Made by a program: the position numbers and the translations under genes. The notes under the pieces are model-generated. The model did no database searches and was not told the origin of the DNA. It saw only the letters and a list, made by a program, of their open reading frames with translations. A stretch of DNA of 64,000 bases, taken from NCBI GenBank assembly GCA_964434775.1, contig CAYSWH010000002.1, positions 1 to 64,000 of the forward strand, written 5' to 3'. Positions 16,974 to 27,286 of the stretch are shown here, in pieces; position 1 is the first letter of the stretch, and each line of letters starts with the position of its first letter. The DNA is from CAYSWH01 sp964434775 (GTDB lineage Bacteria > Patescibacteriota > JACMRA01).

Positions 16974-17613
16974 TTACATTGTTAATCTCAAGGTCTAATA
17001 AAGAAGTCACTTTCAGGTCGGCGGCTACCTCTTGATCGAGATTTTCCAAAAGCCCCGCTACCTTACAACCAGCCTCCTTGGCTCCCTGCATAGCCATTAT
17101 AGAATCTTCAATGACCAGAGTCTCTTGGGGTTTGACCTCAAGTCTCTTGGCGGTTTCCAGGTAGACATCGGGGGCGGGCTTACCATTAGTTACTTCCTGA
17201 CCGGAACAAAGCACTTCAAAATATCCGTTTAGATCAATCGTCTCTACTACTTTTTTAATAAAATGTCTCGGGGAACCGGAGGCAATGGCCAATTTTAAGT
17301 TCATCTCGGCAAATCGGTAAACCAACTCCTTGGATCCCTCAATCAGCTTAATCTTACTTGCCAAATCCTCGTCCTCATAGATCCTTTTCCACTTTCTTTG
17401 ACTCATTTCCAAACCTTTGGGAGCAAGTCCGTGTTCTTTGAGGAGAACGTCAAACATATCGTAATCATTAAACCCGTTAAACCTTTTGACGATATCCCAT
17501 GGGTCAATTTCCACCCCCTCTTCTTTGAGTACTTCACTTTCATTAGTATTGTGAATAGGCAGGGTATCTACCAACACTCCGTCCATATCAAAAATCACCG
17601 CTTTCCAAGTCAT
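16954..17613 (-). CDS. HAD hydrolase, beta-phosphoglucomutase/CbbY-like
   Basis: The 219-residue protein shows DMDGVLVDTLPIH (motif I, residues 9-21), IASGSPRHF (motif II), KPAPDVYL (motif III Lys) and VIEDSIMAMQGAKEAG (motif IV). The pattern suits a small-molecule phosphatase or phosphoglucomutase-like enzyme; the substrate is unknown. It begins 6 bases after the Nudix gene, whose product may handle a related nucleotide or sugar phosphate. Confidence 0.87.
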   Translation of the reverse strand: MTWKAVIFDMDGVLVDTLPIHNTNESEVLKEEGVEIDPWDIVKRFNGFNDYDMFDVLLKEHGLAPKGLEMSQRKWKRIYEDEDLASKIKLIEGSKELVYRFAEMNLKLAIASGSPRHFIKKVVETIDLNGYFEVLCSGQEVTNGKPAPDVYLETAKRLEVKPQETLVIEDSIMAMQGAKEAGCKVAGLLENLDQEVAADLKVTSLLDLEINNVNDLFQK

Positions 17614-17619
17614 AATGTA

Positions 17620-18129
17620 TTATTTCTTTATAAATTCCAATATTTTATAATTTGATTCAAAGGCCAAGTCTTCTTTGGAAATATCCTCAATTCTTTTGAA
17701 AACAACCTCTTCTACGTCATCTGCAGGCCGTAAATTTGTCAATTCACCCTCCAGGCAAAAATAGAGATCCAAAATAGGTACGTCCAGACCACTGTAGTTA
17801 TAGGTATTCGGAAAAGTTGTAATATATTCAATTTTAGTAATGTTGGTGATATTAAGTTCTTCCTTAATTTCTCTAACCACCGCCTCTTCTCCGGTCTCTC
17901 CCGGTTCTACAAAGCCTCCCGGAAAGTCCAAAAACCCTTTTTTCGGATCATTTTTCCTTTTGGCCAGCAGTATTTGTTTATCTTGTTTGATAACTGCTCC
18001 CACAGCCGCCGCCACGTTAACAAAGAAATGAAATCCGCAATTTTGACATTTTAATGAATGAGAACTCGGCCGGTTAATATCTGAGGAACCGCATTTTGGG
18101 CAGTAGAAAAGTACTACACTAGGTTTCAT
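17620..18129 (-). CDS. Nudix hydrolase with N-terminal zinc ribbon
   Basis: The 169-residue protein starts with a zinc ribbon (CPKC at residues 10-13 and CQNC at 29-32) and continues with a Nudix domain. The Nudix box GGFVEPGETGEEAVVREI plus KEEL fits GX5EX7REUXEEXGU exactly. Such proteins cleave nucleoside diphosphates linked to another group, for example NADH, ADP-sugars or oxidised nucleotides. The substrate is not evident. It lies 7 bases after aroC and 6 bases before a HAD gene. Confidence 0.9.
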   Translation of the reverse strand: MKPSVVLFYCPKCGSSDINRPSSHSLKCQNCGFHFFVNVAAAVGAVIKQDKQILLAKRKNDPKKGFLDFPGGFVEPGETGEEAVVREIKEELNITNITKIEYITTFPNTYNYSGLDVPILDLYFCLEGELTNLRPADDVEEVVFKRIEDISKEDLAFESNYKILEFIKK

Positions 18130-18136
18130 AATTTCT

Positions 18137-19219
18137 TTATTTATACATTTTATTTCTTAAAACCAAGTCCATAATCACCAGGGCAGCCATGGCTTCAACG
18201 ATGGGTACGGCCCTAGGTAAAACACACGGATCGTGTCTTCCCTTGCCTTCAAATTCTATCTTTTCCCCCTTATTATTGATAGTAGTTTGAGTTTTACCAA
18301 TCGTAGCTACCGGCTTGATAGCCACCCGAAAGTCAACTTCCTGTCCGGTGGAAAGACCACCCATTACCCCGCCGGCTTTGTTGGTTTTAAATTTGAGTTG
18401 ATTGTCTTGTTGCTGTGAAGGTAAATCGTTGTGTTCACTGCCTTTTAATTGAGTGCCTCCAAACCCGGAACCGATCTCAAATCCTTTGGTAGCGTTAATA
18501 CTGAGCATGGCATGAGCCAAAAGAGCAGGTAATTTATCAAATTCAGGCTCTCCCAGGCCTACCGGCAGATTTCTAATGAGGCCTCTAATTACCCCTCCCA
18601 CAGAATCTTTTTCTTGGCGAATGTTTTCAATCAGGGTAATCATTTGTTCGGCTTTTTGAGGGTCCGGACAACGCACAATATTGGCTTCAATCTGCTCTTT
18701 TTTTACCGTAGAAGGAGAAACATCGGTCTTGAGGTCGTACACTTGTTCGGTATAAGCCAAAAACTCCACTCCGTACTTAGCAGATAAATATTTCTTGGCT
18801 ATAGCTCCGGCTGCCGTCCGTCCGATCATAATCCTGGCACTGCTCCGACCGCCTCCTCGATAATCCCGATTACTATATTTTTGGGAATAAGTATAATCGG
18901 CGTGGGAAGGTCTATAGAGATCTTTGAGATGGGAATAATCCTTGGATCTTTGGTCTTGGTTTCTTACTAAGAGGTTTATGGGGGTGCCGGTAGTTTTCCC
19001 TTCAAAGATACCGGAGAGTATTTCCACTCTATCTTTTTCATCTCTGAGGGTGGTAATTTTACTTTGACCGGGTCTTCTTCTGTCTAGTTCTTTTTGAATG
19101 TCCTCCTCGGATAATTCCAGACCGCTTGGACAGCCATCAATTACGACTCCAACAGCCTGGCCGTGAGACTCTCCGTAAGTAGTAATTCTAAAAACCTCTC
19201 CAAAAGTATTAGCAGGCAT
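18137..19219 (-). CDS. aroC: Chorismate synthase
   Basis: AroC makes chorismate from EPSP using reduced FMN, the last step of the shikimate pathway. The 360-residue protein has [16 protein letters not shown] at the N-terminus, RRRPGQS, the [17 protein letters not shown] FMN region ([16 protein letters not shown]), [11 protein letters not shown] and [16 protein letters not shown] would extend it by four residues, but the ATG gives [12 protein letters not shown] as in relatives. It heads the minus-strand run aroC-Nudix-HAD-HAD. aroB is 7 kb away; the intervening shikimate genes are not in the window. Confidence 0.95.
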   Translation of the reverse strand: MPANTFGEVFRITTYGESHGQAVGVVIDGCPSGLELSEEDIQKELDRRRPGQSKITTLRDEKDRVEILSGIFEGKTTGTPINLLVRNQDQRSKDYSHLKDLYRPSHADYTYSQKYSNRDYRGGGRSSARIMIGRTAAGAIAKKYLSAKYGVEFLAYTEQVYDLKTDVSPSTVKKEQIEANIVRCPDPQKAEQMITLIENIRQEKDSVGGVIRGLIRNLPVGLGEPEFDKLPALLAHAMLSINATKGFEIGSGFGGTQLKGSEHNDLPSQQQDNQLKFKTNKAGGVMGGLSTGQEVDFRVAIKPVATIGKTQTTINNKGEKIEFEGKGRHDPCVLPRAVPIVEAMAALVIMDLVLRNKMYK

Positions 19220-19312
19220 AATCTTGTACAAAGAAAAAATGTGTGATTTACTTAATATATCTTTTTATGAGTATTACTGTCAAATATCAAGAATTATTAT
19301 AAATTCCGGATT

Positions 19313-19882
19313 ATGTGGAAAAAGATAAAAAATTTTGTTCAAAGTATAGTTCAAAGAATCTCGGGAAACTCAAAATCCGAGGAATTACAAAAAATCCAGA
19401 TAATTAATAACTTGGTAGATACTTTTGAAGTAGATTCTCACAAAATTGTCGAAGCTATGGGGGATATAAAAGATCCGGTTCTCAAGCACGAGTATGAAGA
19501 AAAGGCTGAAGATTATTTTTCCAAATCAAAGTATAAAATTATTCGTTTTGTTGATTATTCTTACAAACATGACGCTTCATTCGTAGTCACCGTCAAAGGA
19601 GCTATTGAGATGATTAATACGTTTTGGCTAAGATTTGTTAACAAAGGAATCAAGGATAATTACATTTCCAAAGATAGTTTAAATAGTGACATGCTTACTT
19701 TTGGTGAAAAAGAAGATATTACCAAGATTTTATCGGACAACTTCAAAGGAACCAAAGAAAAAAGTGAGCCGATCTTGCAAATAGTGATCCAAAATATCAT
19801 TCGCAACAAGAGTTTGGACATGTTGGCTGAAGTAAGGAAGCATGCTGAACTTAGCCGGAAACAAACAAAATTGTTGGCTTAA
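19313..19882 (+). CDS. Hypothetical helical protein
   Basis: The 189-residue protein is soluble, highly charged and largely alpha-helical, with no signal sequence, Cys motif or recognisable domain. A TATAAA (19298-19303) ends 9 bases before the ATG, again allowing a leaderless or near-leaderless mRNA. It is divergent from aroC and convergent with rpoC, separated from rpoC by repeat copy R5. No function can be assigned. Confidence 0.6.
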   Translation: MWKKIKNFVQSIVQRISGNSKSEELQKIQIINNLVDTFEVDSHKIVEAMGDIKDPVLKHEYEEKAEDYFSKSKYKIIRFVDYSYKHDASFVVTVKGAIEMINTFWLRFVNKGIKDNYISKDSLNSDMLTFGEKEDITKILSDNFKGTKEKSEPILQIVIQNIIRNKSLDMLAEVRKHAELSRKQTKLLA

Positions 19883-19904
19883 GGTTCTATAATCAATCCA
19901 GCCT

Positions 19905-20066
19905 ATACACACTTATCAAAACGAACTTGTTTCGCCGTGACAGGTGTATAGGTTATATTCGGATAGACTATAACAATGAAAAGACCCTGAAACGAGTTCA
20001 GGGTGACGGTCTCCCTCCAAGTTAAATTTGGAAATGTCTAGTTTTAACGTGGTTTAGCTATATAAA
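19905..20066 (-). repeat. Dispersed intergenic repeat (copy R5) between convergent genes
   Basis: From 19970 to 20066 it is the reverse of R4: GACCCTGAAACGAGTTCAGG, GACATTTCC block and TTTAGCTATA end. The outer part is a palindrome of the end block, CCTATACAC (19914) ... GTGTATAGG (19944-19952), so both orientations of the right end are present. A pair of hairpins between the ends of two converging genes would make a bidirectional terminator. Confidence 0.8.
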
Positions 20067-20081
20067 ACTAAAAAGAATCGA

Positions 20082-23000
20082 TTATTCCGACTCCAACATC
20101 TGAGCTTCTTCGTCGAATTCTTCTTGAACGTCAGCCAGGCTTACTTTATCTTTATTAAACCCGGTTCCGGCAGGAATAAGTTGACCAAGAATTACATTTT
20201 CTTTCAAGCCGATTAGATTGTCTTTCCGGCCACTGACTACCGCTTCAACCAAAACTCTGGCCGTTTCTTGGAAAGAAGCTGCGGACAAGAAGGATTCAGT
20301 AGATAGGGAGGCTCTGGAAATACCGGTAATAATTCTCTTGAAAGTAACCGGCCTTGCTCCTTTGTCCACTAATTGCTTAGCTAATTTCACTGCCAAAGCT
20401 CTGCTGATATTTTCACCAGGAGTAAGATCACTATCACCGGCATCAATTATCTGTACTTTGTTACACATTTGCCTGATAATAACTTCAATGTGTTTTTCAT
20501 TTACGGTGATTCCGTTAGATAGGTAGATTTCATTCAATTCTTCAATAATATATTGTTGTAAAACATCAATTCCGCCAATATCCAAAAGGTTTTGCAGATC
20601 CAAAGGTCCTTCACTGATTGCTTGACCTCTGGTTACTCTATTACCTTTTCTAACTAAAAGAGCCATTCCCGGTTCGGTAGTAAATTCCAAAACCTCAGGA
20701 GTTAACTGTTTGATGATAACCTCTTTTTCATTGCTTTCGATTTCCCCGGATAGACCGGCAGTAATAATTTGACCGGAAGAATCCAGTATTACAGTATCAC
20801 TGTTAGAAACATTATCTCCGTTCTTCAATAACAGCTTATCTTTGGAAGGATCAAAAGGCAGTCTATAGACTGAATCTTTGCAAACCACGGTTACCGTAAA
20901 GCCGTTATCAATACTTCCTTCTATTTTCTCAACCACACCGTTAATCGGAGAGATCGGGGCCTTAATTTTGGGAGTTCTGGCTTCAAAGATTTCTTCTACT
21001 CTCGGAAGACCGGTAGTAATATCGGATTTAGCTAAAATACCTCCGGTGTGTTTGGATCTCATGGTCAATTGAGTACTTGGTTCCCCCAAACTTTGAGCAG
21101 CAATAATACCTACAGCAATACCTAGAGCTACAGGTTTGTGAGTGCTAAAGTCGGAACCGTAATCGATTTGAGAAATTCCCCTGGGAGTTCTGGATTTAAC
21201 AATGGAAGGAATCCAAGCTTCATTAACCTCTTCTTTTTCCAAGACTTTTCTTGTTTTTAGATCAACCAACTGTCCTTTTTTTGCAAGCACCTTTCCGTCT
21301 TTGGAAACTATATCTTTTAATAAGAATCGTCCGTAGACTCTTTCGGCAACTGATTTGTTGATTCTCTTGGAATTTTCTTTAGTAATTAAAGTGCCCTCTT
21401 TTTCTGCGTCATAGTCATTTACATCACCGTTATTAGTGATAATTACATTTTGAGACACATCCACCAATCTTCTGGTTAGGTAGCCTGCATCAGCGGTCTT
21501 AAGTGCGATATCGGCTAAGGCTTTACGCTGTCCTTTCATGGAAATGAAGTATTCCAAACCGGTAAGACCTTCTTTGTAGCCGTGTTGGGCAGGTAGCTCG
21601 ATTGTTTCTCCGCTGGCAGTTACCGACAAGCCTCTAATACCAACCATCTGGTTCAATTGGGAAATATTACCTCTGGAACCTGAAGAAATCATCAAACCTA
21701 CATTCCCGTGTTTTTCCATTTGCTCCTTGGTAAACTTACTGATCTCGTCTGAGGCGTCTCTCCAAACACTAACTACTTGCTTATATCTTTCGGGATCGGT
21801 CATCATTCCCAGCTCGTAGAGTTCTTGGATTAATATAACTTTGCGGTTAGCTTCTTCCAAGGTTTTTTCTTTACCCTTAGGGCTTATCAAATCTTCCACA
21901 GATAAAGTAATTCCGGAACGGGTAACGTACTCAAAAGCCAGATTTTTAATAGTATCCAATGTTTTAGGAAGTATTTCGCCTTCTAATTCGTGATATGATT
22001 CGTTGAGGATGCTTTCATATGTTTTTTTATCGATGTCTTGGTTAAAGAACTTATAATCTTTGGGGAAGCATTGATTGAATATAATCCTACCTGCAGTAGT
22101 CTCTATGATTTCCTCTTTTGAATTCTCCCGTTCAATTCTTACCTTAATTAACTCTCCCAGCTCAATATTTTTATTTTCAAGGGAAATAACGGCTTCATCC
22201 ATTGAAGAAAAGAATTTTAATTCTTTTGGTTTTTTGGTCACGATAGTCAAGTAGTAAGCTCCCAGAACGATGTCCTGATGACCGGCAGTAATAAGCTCTC
22301 CGCTTGCCGGTTTTAGAAGGTTTTTACTAGCCACCATTAAGTTTTTGGCTTCTTCTTGACCTTTTACCGTGATAGGTAAGTGAACAGCCATTTGGTCTCC
22401 GTCAAAATCGGCATTAAAGCCTCTACAAACCAAGGGGTGAAGTTGAATAGCCTTTCCTTCGATCAAGACCGGCTTGAAAGCCAAAAAGGACAAACGATGA
22501 AGGGTGGGAGCTCTGTTTAGAAGCACATATTTATCTTTAATAACTTCGTCCAAGATATCGTAGACAATCGGTTTTTTAGTTTCGATCAATCTTCTGGCTG
22601 AATGAACATTAAAAGCTTGATCCTCTTCCGGCATTAAATTGTTTTCGGATTTTTGAATAATCTTTCCGATCATAAAAGGCTTAAATAGCTCGAGAGCCAT
22701 TTCTTTGGGTATTCCACATTGATTTAAATCAAGATTAGGTCCGATAATGATTACCGACCTTCCGGAGTAATCAACCCGTTTTCCAAGTAAATTTTGTCTA
22801 AAACGTCCCTGTTTTCCTTTGAGAATATCCGTTAAGGATTTTAAGGGTCTTTTAATACCTGTAGAGGCCATTACTTGCCTTCCTCCCTTGGCAGAGTTAT
22901 CAATCAAAGCTTCTACCGCCTCTTGAAGCATTCTTTTTTCGTTTCTGAGGATTACTTCCGGGGCACCGATCTGGATCAATTTTCTTAGTCGGTTGTTTCT

Positions 23001-24056
23001 ATTAATTAGTCTTCGATACAGTTCGTTGAGATCAGAAGCGGCGAACCTACCTCCATCCAGTTGAAGCATCGGCCTTAGTTCCGGAGGCAAGACCATTATC
23101 CTCTTCAAAACCATCCATTCGGGTCTAGTGTTAGTTGAGATAAACTGTTTTAACAATCGAAGTCTTTGAGACATTTTCTTTTTGTTTTGACCTTTGGTAT
23201 TGATAATTTTTTCTCTGAGAGCTTCTATCTCTTTTTTTAAGTCTACTTGCTTTAGCAGGTTTTCAACAGCTTCAGCACCAATTTCGGCCTTAAATACAGG
23301 GCCGAATTTTTGGGCTAACTCCTGGTATTGTACTTCAGTAATAACATCCTTGTATTGTAGGGAAGAGATTTCTTTTTTTGCTACTTCGGCAATTGTTTCA
23401 ATTCTAGCAATAGTCTCGGCTTGTTGAGTCTTTAAGATATCCTTGTTGGTTTCGTACTGAGTCTTTAGCTCTTCCACCGGCATTGTTTCTCTGGCTTTAT
23501 CACTTTGGTACTGCCTGGAGAGTTCTTCAAACTTTTTATCATAATCACCTTTGGTAACTTTAATCCTGGATTGAGCTTCCCGATCAATTTTAGAAATATA
23601 TTCCTGTCTCAGATCTTCATTTATTTCAGTTATTACATATGCTGAAAAGTATGTAATACGACTAATATCAGCACTTTTTATTTCCAGAACCAAAGAAATT
23701 CTAGACGGGATGATTCTTAGAAACCATGGGTGAACACAAGGGGCCGCCAAAGTAATATGGCCCATACGTTCTCTCCTGACTGAAGAATGAGTCACTTCAA
23801 CTCCGCATTTATCACAAATTACACCGGCGTAGCGATATCTTTTATATTTTCCGCAGGCACATTCCCAATCTTTTACAGGCCCGAATATAGCTTGGCAGAA
23901 AAGACCGTTCATTTGTGGGGCTCCTGTTCGATAGTTGATGGTTTCACCAGTCAGAACTTCACCGTAACTCATCTTTTGCATCTCTTCGGGAGACATAAGT
24001 TCGAGGTGAATGGATTCAATATTTTTTAATTGGTTGGGAATAGCTACATATGGCAT
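20082..24056 (-). CDS. rpoC: DNA-directed RNA polymerase subunit beta'
   Basis: The 1324-residue protein forms half of the polymerase catalytic cleft. The N-terminal zinc site is intact (Cys66, Cys68, Cys81, Cys84). The catalytic NADFDGDQ is at 548-555 and the trigger-loop region [11 protein letters not shown] near 996. The second zinc site is gone: the expected four Cys (equivalents of E. coli 814, 888, 895, 898) have no counterpart between about residues 865 and 985, where the text reads [13 protein letters not shown] instead of a C-GVC-KCYG pattern. rpoB, normally directly upstream, is absent; rpoC has its own promoter and leader and is divergent from an S1-domain gene. Confidence 0.97.
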   Translation of the reverse strand: MPYVAIPNQLKNIESIHLELMSPEEMQKMSYGEVLTGETINYRTGAPQMNGLFCQAIFGPVKDWECACGKYKRYRYAGVICDKCGVEVTHSSVRRERMGHITLAAPCVHPWFLRIIPSRISLVLEIKSADISRITYFSAYVITEINEDLRQEYISKIDREAQSRIKVTKGDYDKKFEELSRQYQSDKARETMPVEELKTQYETNKDILKTQQAETIARIETIAEVAKKEISSLQYKDVITEVQYQELAQKFGPVFKAEIGAEAVENLLKQVDLKKEIEALREKIINTKGQNKKKMSQRLRLLKQFISTNTRPEWMVLKRIMVLPPELRPMLQLDGGRFAASDLNELYRRLINRNNRLRKLIQIGAPEVILRNEKRMLQEAVEALIDNSAKGGRQVMASTGIKRPLKSLTDILKGKQGRFRQNLLGKRVDYSGRSVIIIGPNLDLNQCGIPKEMALELFKPFMIGKIIQKSENNLMPEEDQAFNVHSARRLIETKKPIVYDILDEVIKDKYVLLNRAPTLHRLSFLAFKPVLIEGKAIQLHPLVCRGFNADFDGDQMAVHLPITVKGQEEAKNLMVASKNLLKPASGELITAGHQDIVLGAYYLTIVTKKPKELKFFSSMDEAVISLENKNIELGELIKVRIERENSKEEIIETTAGRIIFNQCFPKDYKFFNQDIDKKTYESILNESYHELEGEILPKTLDTIKNLAFEYVTRSGITLSVEDLISPKGKEKTLEEANRKVILIQELYELGMMTDPERYKQVVSVWRDASDEISKFTKEQMEKHGNVGLMISSGSRGNISQLNQMVGIRGLSVTASGETIELPAQHGYKEGLTGLEYFISMKGQRKALADIALKTADAGYLTRRLVDVSQNVIITNNGDVNDYDAEKEGTLITKENSKRINKSVAERVYGRFLLKDIVSKDGKVLAKKGQLVDLKTRKVLEKEEVNEAWIPSIVKSRTPRGISQIDYGSDFSTHKPVALGIAVGIIAAQSLGEPSTQLTMRSKHTGGILAKSDITTGLPRVEEIFEARTPKIKAPISPINGVVEKIEGSIDNGFTVTVVCKDSVYRLPFDPSKDKLLLKNGDNVSNSDTVILDSSGQIITAGLSGEIESNEKEVIIKQLTPEVLEFTTEPGMALLVRKGNRVTRGQAISEGPLDLQNLLDIGGIDVLQQYIIEELNEIYLSNGITVNEKHIEVIIRQMCNKVQIIDAGDSDLTPGENISRALAVKLAKQLVDKGARPVTFKRIITGISRASLSTESFLSAASFQETARVLVEAVVSGRKDNLIGLKENVILGQLIPAGTGFNKDKVSLADVQEEFDEEAQMLESE

Positions 24057-24111
24057 AAAAAGAGAATTAAATTAAGGGTTGATGTTAACTATAATGTCAC
24101 TAAATAAAAGC

Positions 24112-24137
24112 AAAAAATAGCCATCTTACGGCTTTTT
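24112..24137 (-). terminator. Terminator-like hairpin in the rpoC leader
   Basis: On the minus strand AAAAAGCC, a seven-base loop, GGCT and then ATTTTTTG. It lies about 60 bases before the rpoC ATG and after the likely promoter, so it could attenuate rpoC. The mirror strand is also terminator-like, but no plus-strand gene needs it. Confidence 0.45.
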
Positions 24138-24186
24138 AAAGAAAAAGGACTGTCTTTCATTTGTTTCATCACGATCTTGGATAAGA

Positions 24187-24214
24187 TATTTAAATAAAAG
24201 CAAGGAAATGTCAA
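24187..24214 (-). promoter_or_regulatory. Probable rpoC promoter
   Basis: Minus-strand TTGACA (24214-24209), 16 bases, TAAATA (24192-24187). It would give a leader of about 125 bases. The rest of the gap to 24413 is AT-rich without recognised features. Confidence 0.55.
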
Positions 24215-24413
24215 GTGTTTAATAATCAAAGTTACCGACACGAATATTAATTTACTCAAAGACTAACATCCTAATAACCAAATCATGATCCTAATTAGCT
24301 CTCTAAGATGGTAAATAAAGCTCTAGTCGCAGATTTATCTAAATCTAATTTCTTAAGTTTAGTATAAGTAATTGGCGATACCTTGACGGTTTTACTGTAA
24401 AAGATGAACTTCC

Positions 24414-24442
24414 TTGACAAAAGCTAATTTAAAAATTAATTT
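24414..24442 (+). promoter_or_regulatory. Promoter of the S1-domain gene, leaderless type
   Basis: TTGACA (24414-24419), 17 bases, TAATTT (24437-24442) and ATG at 24450 after seven bases. The TTG of the -35 box can be misread as an in-frame start codon. Confidence 0.75.
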
Positions 24443-24449
24443 ACACCAC

Positions 24450-25658
24450 ATGGCTAATTCAGTAAGTGTTAATGAAAGACAACCGACAATGAAAGATTTG
24501 CTTAAGCATGTTTCCGATAGAAACGAGCCCAAGGTCGGTGATCAATTACAGGGAAAAATTATCTATATTGCCAAAAACGAAGTGTTAATGGATATTGAAA
24601 ATTTGGGAATAGGGATAGTCCGGGGGAAAGAACTATATAACGAAGAATATTTATCCAGGCTAAAATTAGGTGAAACAATTGATGCGATTCTGGTTGATCT
24701 AGATAACGAGCTTGGCCTCATGGAGCTTAGTTTTAGAGCGATCGGAAGAGATAAAATATGGGCTGAGATTAAAGAATCATATGAGCAGAATAAGACAGTG
24801 GAATGTAAAATCAGAGATGCTAATAGAGGTGGTTTTTTGATTAAAGTGCAAGGCATTGACGGATTTTTACCGGCTTCTCTTCTTTCTCCGGCTCACGCCA
24901 TTAAGCAGGTGGGTATCGAAGATAAAAGTTTAATTAATCAAATGAAAAAGTATGTCGGACAAACTTTCAATGTGAAGATTATTAGTATCAATCCTGATAT
25001 GGATACTTTGATAGTTTCCGAGAAAGCCTTTAGCGATGAGATTGCACAAGCTAAATTATCTAAATACAAAGTGGGAGACGTGGTAGAAGGTCATGTCGTT
25101 GGAGCAGTCGACTTTGGAATTTTTGTTCGATTCGATGAACAGTTGGAAGGATTGGTTCATATTTCCGAAATTGCTTGGAAAAAAGTAGAAGACCCTCGTA
25201 GAGAGTACAAAATAGGTGATAAGCTTAAAGCAAAAATCGTAGAAATAGACAAGGACAATAGAATTAACCTGTCTATCAAACAAATCTTACCTAACCCGTG
25301 GATTGAATTTGCTAAAAAAACCAAACCCGGAGATAACTTTGTAGGTAAAGTTGCTAAAATAGTTACATATGGAGCTATAATTGTTAATGATGAAGATATT
25401 CAAGGCCTTTGTCATATTAGCCAAATGAGTGAAACGCCTCTGGAAAGTCCGGCAAAAATCCACGAAGTTCTAAAAGTCGGAGAAGAAAGAGAGTTTACTG
25501 TTCTCAGTGTAAGCAGTGAAGAAAAGCTCTACTTAACTTTGCTTGATTTTGAAAAAGCTAAAGAAATTGAAAAAGAAATCGCTCATAAACAAGAAGAAAA
25601 ACAAGCAGACGAGTTAAACAATAATTCCTCGGAAAAAGATTCTGATGAAGAGAAGTAG
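24450..25658 (+). CDS. S1 RNA-binding domain protein, ribosomal protein S1-like
   Basis: The 402-residue protein has four S1 (OB-fold) domains starting near residues 25, 110, 205 and 290; the third (VEGHVVGAVDFGIFVRF, LEGLVHISE) is the most canonical. The acidic tail (last 40 residues, rich in Glu, Asp, Lys) is probably disordered. S1 proteins bind mRNA and help it onto the 30S subunit, which matters in a genome with few Shine-Dalgarno sequences. With four rather than six domains it resembles short S1 forms of Firmicutes and Patescibacteria. The start is set by the promoter that ends 7 bases upstream. Confidence 0.9.
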   Translation: MANSVSVNERQPTMKDLLKHVSDRNEPKVGDQLQGKIIYIAKNEVLMDIENLGIGIVRGKELYNEEYLSRLKLGETIDAILVDLDNELGLMELSFRAIGRDKIWAEIKESYEQNKTVECKIRDANRGGFLIKVQGIDGFLPASLLSPAHAIKQVGIEDKSLINQMKKYVGQTFNVKIISINPDMDTLIVSEKAFSDEIAQAKLSKYKVGDVVEGHVVGAVDFGIFVRFDEQLEGLVHISEIAWKKVEDPRREYKIGDKLKAKIVEIDKDNRINLSIKQILPNPWIEFAKKTKPGDNFVGKVAKIVTYGAIIVNDEDIQGLCHISQMSETPLESPAKIHEVLKVGEEREFTVLSVSSEEKLYLTLLDFEKAKEIEKEIAHKQEEKQADELNNNSSEKDSDEEK

Positions 25659-25730
25659 TAAGTTCTAATTTCTTGGTTTATACCTTTTTAAGGTTTTTAG
25701 GTAAGTTTTTAATAAAACAAAAGAGATAAT

Positions 25731-27242
25731 ATGGCAAAACATAAACCAAAAAGAATCTCCAGGCTATCTTATATTAAACTCAATAAAGACGACCAAAACA
25801 AAAAGAGGGGTGATTCTGTCGAAGAAGACGGAGATTATTCTGAAGAATTAAGATCAAGGCCGGATTTTCCGTACATTGGAGGAAATAAAGGTAGTTCCGG
25901 TCAAGATTCTTCTGAGAGTTATAGAGATAGTGAAAATGGCAGTCGTTCTTCGCTTGAAGAAAAACCGTCAAGTCCTCCTGTTCCCCCTCCCAGTTTTGGA
26001 TCCTTTAATAAAGAGACTGATCATCATGAACCGTCATCGATAAATAGACGGGAAGAATTTCGTGGCTCAGCAAGTAATGCAGGACTCCTTACTCACAATG
26101 AGAAAAATGCGGAAAAGTCTTCATCTCTATCTCCTTTGAACTATCTATTTAACAGTGAAGCTTCGCAGTCTGCAGGTTTACAAAGAGTCTTTCGTAAATC
26201 AATTTTATTTTTATTTGTTAATATTGTTTTATTTAGCCTATTAGCCTTTGTTGGAATAAATCTCTTTAGAATTAATCCTATAATTACATTGGTTGTCTAT
26301 ACCGGATTTGCTGCCGTAACTAACATATTTTATATTATTTTGGCTGATAAGAGCTATGTTTGGTTTAGTTTAGTCGGTCAGGTTTTGGCCATGTTACTTG
26401 TTCATAGTTTAGTGGGCCAGGCTTTTAGTTTAATTACTCTCTTTTTTATTGTTTTAATTAGTATTTTATCTTATTTTGCTTATTTAGAACTAGAAAAGTT
26501 CCAACTGGGGTGTAGGCTTTTTTCTATTTCTTTGGTGACAGCCGAATCTACCAGAATTCTTACTAATGTGGCAGCTTTAGTGGTGTGTCTTGGTGTATTC
26601 AACCATATTCTTTATGTAAGTCCGTCAGGTTTTTTTAGAGAAGTGGTTTTTGGCAGTGATCTAATTAAAGATAATATTATTTATGGTCGTGGTGATCTGC
26701 CTTCACTAAACAGGTTTTTAAAAATTGAATATTCTAATTACGTAAATAACCAAACTATTTCTTCGGGCAAAAACACTTTTTACCAATTTTTACAGGACAA
26801 TTACAGGCCTAATACCTTAATATTACCCGCCAATGAAGCCGAAGGACTTACGCCTGAAGAGCAAGAAGAAATTAAAAGACAGAGAGCCGAGGAGTGGAGA
26901 ATAGAGGCATATGGTAATCTTCCGTATACCTTGGATACTAAGCTTAATGAAGAAACATTTGAAAAAATAATTGAAGAATATTACGTTTATCCGGTAAAGA
27001 ACTTCACGGAAACTAACAAACAAGATTCAGGTCTTGGACTCGAAAGATACCAGTTTATCGGTAGGGAGCTAATTGTTCCAATCGGGGTGGCTGCTTTAGT
27101 CTTTGTATTTTTAACCGTTTTTAAAATAGTATTTAACTTCCTCACATATGCTTTTACTTGGTTAATATGGAGAATACTTCTGTTCACCGGCTATGTAAAA
27201 ATGGATGTGGAAACAGTGGAAGCAGAGGTAGTTAGTATTTAG
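25731..27242 (+). CDS. Membrane protein with long disordered N-terminus
   Basis: The 503-residue protein has about 145 polar, low-complexity residues (Ser, Glu, Lys, Pro-rich, with PPVPPPS) at the N-terminus, likely cytoplasmic. Four to five hydrophobic segments follow (about 160-290), then a soluble region with a Glu-rich EEQEEIKRQRAEEWR helix, and a final pair of hydrophobic stretches near 445-485. No family was recognised. It follows the S1-domain gene on the same strand after 72 bases. Confidence 0.6.
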   Translation: MAKHKPKRISRLSYIKLNKDDQNKKRGDSVEEDGDYSEELRSRPDFPYIGGNKGSSGQDSSESYRDSENGSRSSLEEKPSSPPVPPPSFGSFNKETDHHEPSSINRREEFRGSASNAGLLTHNEKNAEKSSSLSPLNYLFNSEASQSAGLQRVFRKSILFLFVNIVLFSLLAFVGINLFRINPIITLVVYTGFAAVTNIFYIILADKSYVWFSLVGQVLAMLLVHSLVGQAFSLITLFFIVLISILSYFAYLELEKFQLGCRLFSISLVTAESTRILTNVAALVVCLGVFNHILYVSPSGFFREVVFGSDLIKDNIIYGRGDLPSLNRFLKIEYSNYVNNQTISSGKNTFYQFLQDNYRPNTLILPANEAEGLTPEEQEEIKRQRAEEWRIEAYGNLPYTLDTKLNEETFEKIIEEYYVYPVKNFTETNKQDSGLGLERYQFIGRELIVPIGVAALVFVFLTVFKIVFNFLTYAFTWLIWRILLFTGYVKMDVETVEAEVVSI

Positions 27243-27286
27243 ATTTCATTCCACAAAATTAAAGCTATAACAAAGCTATAACTGAT

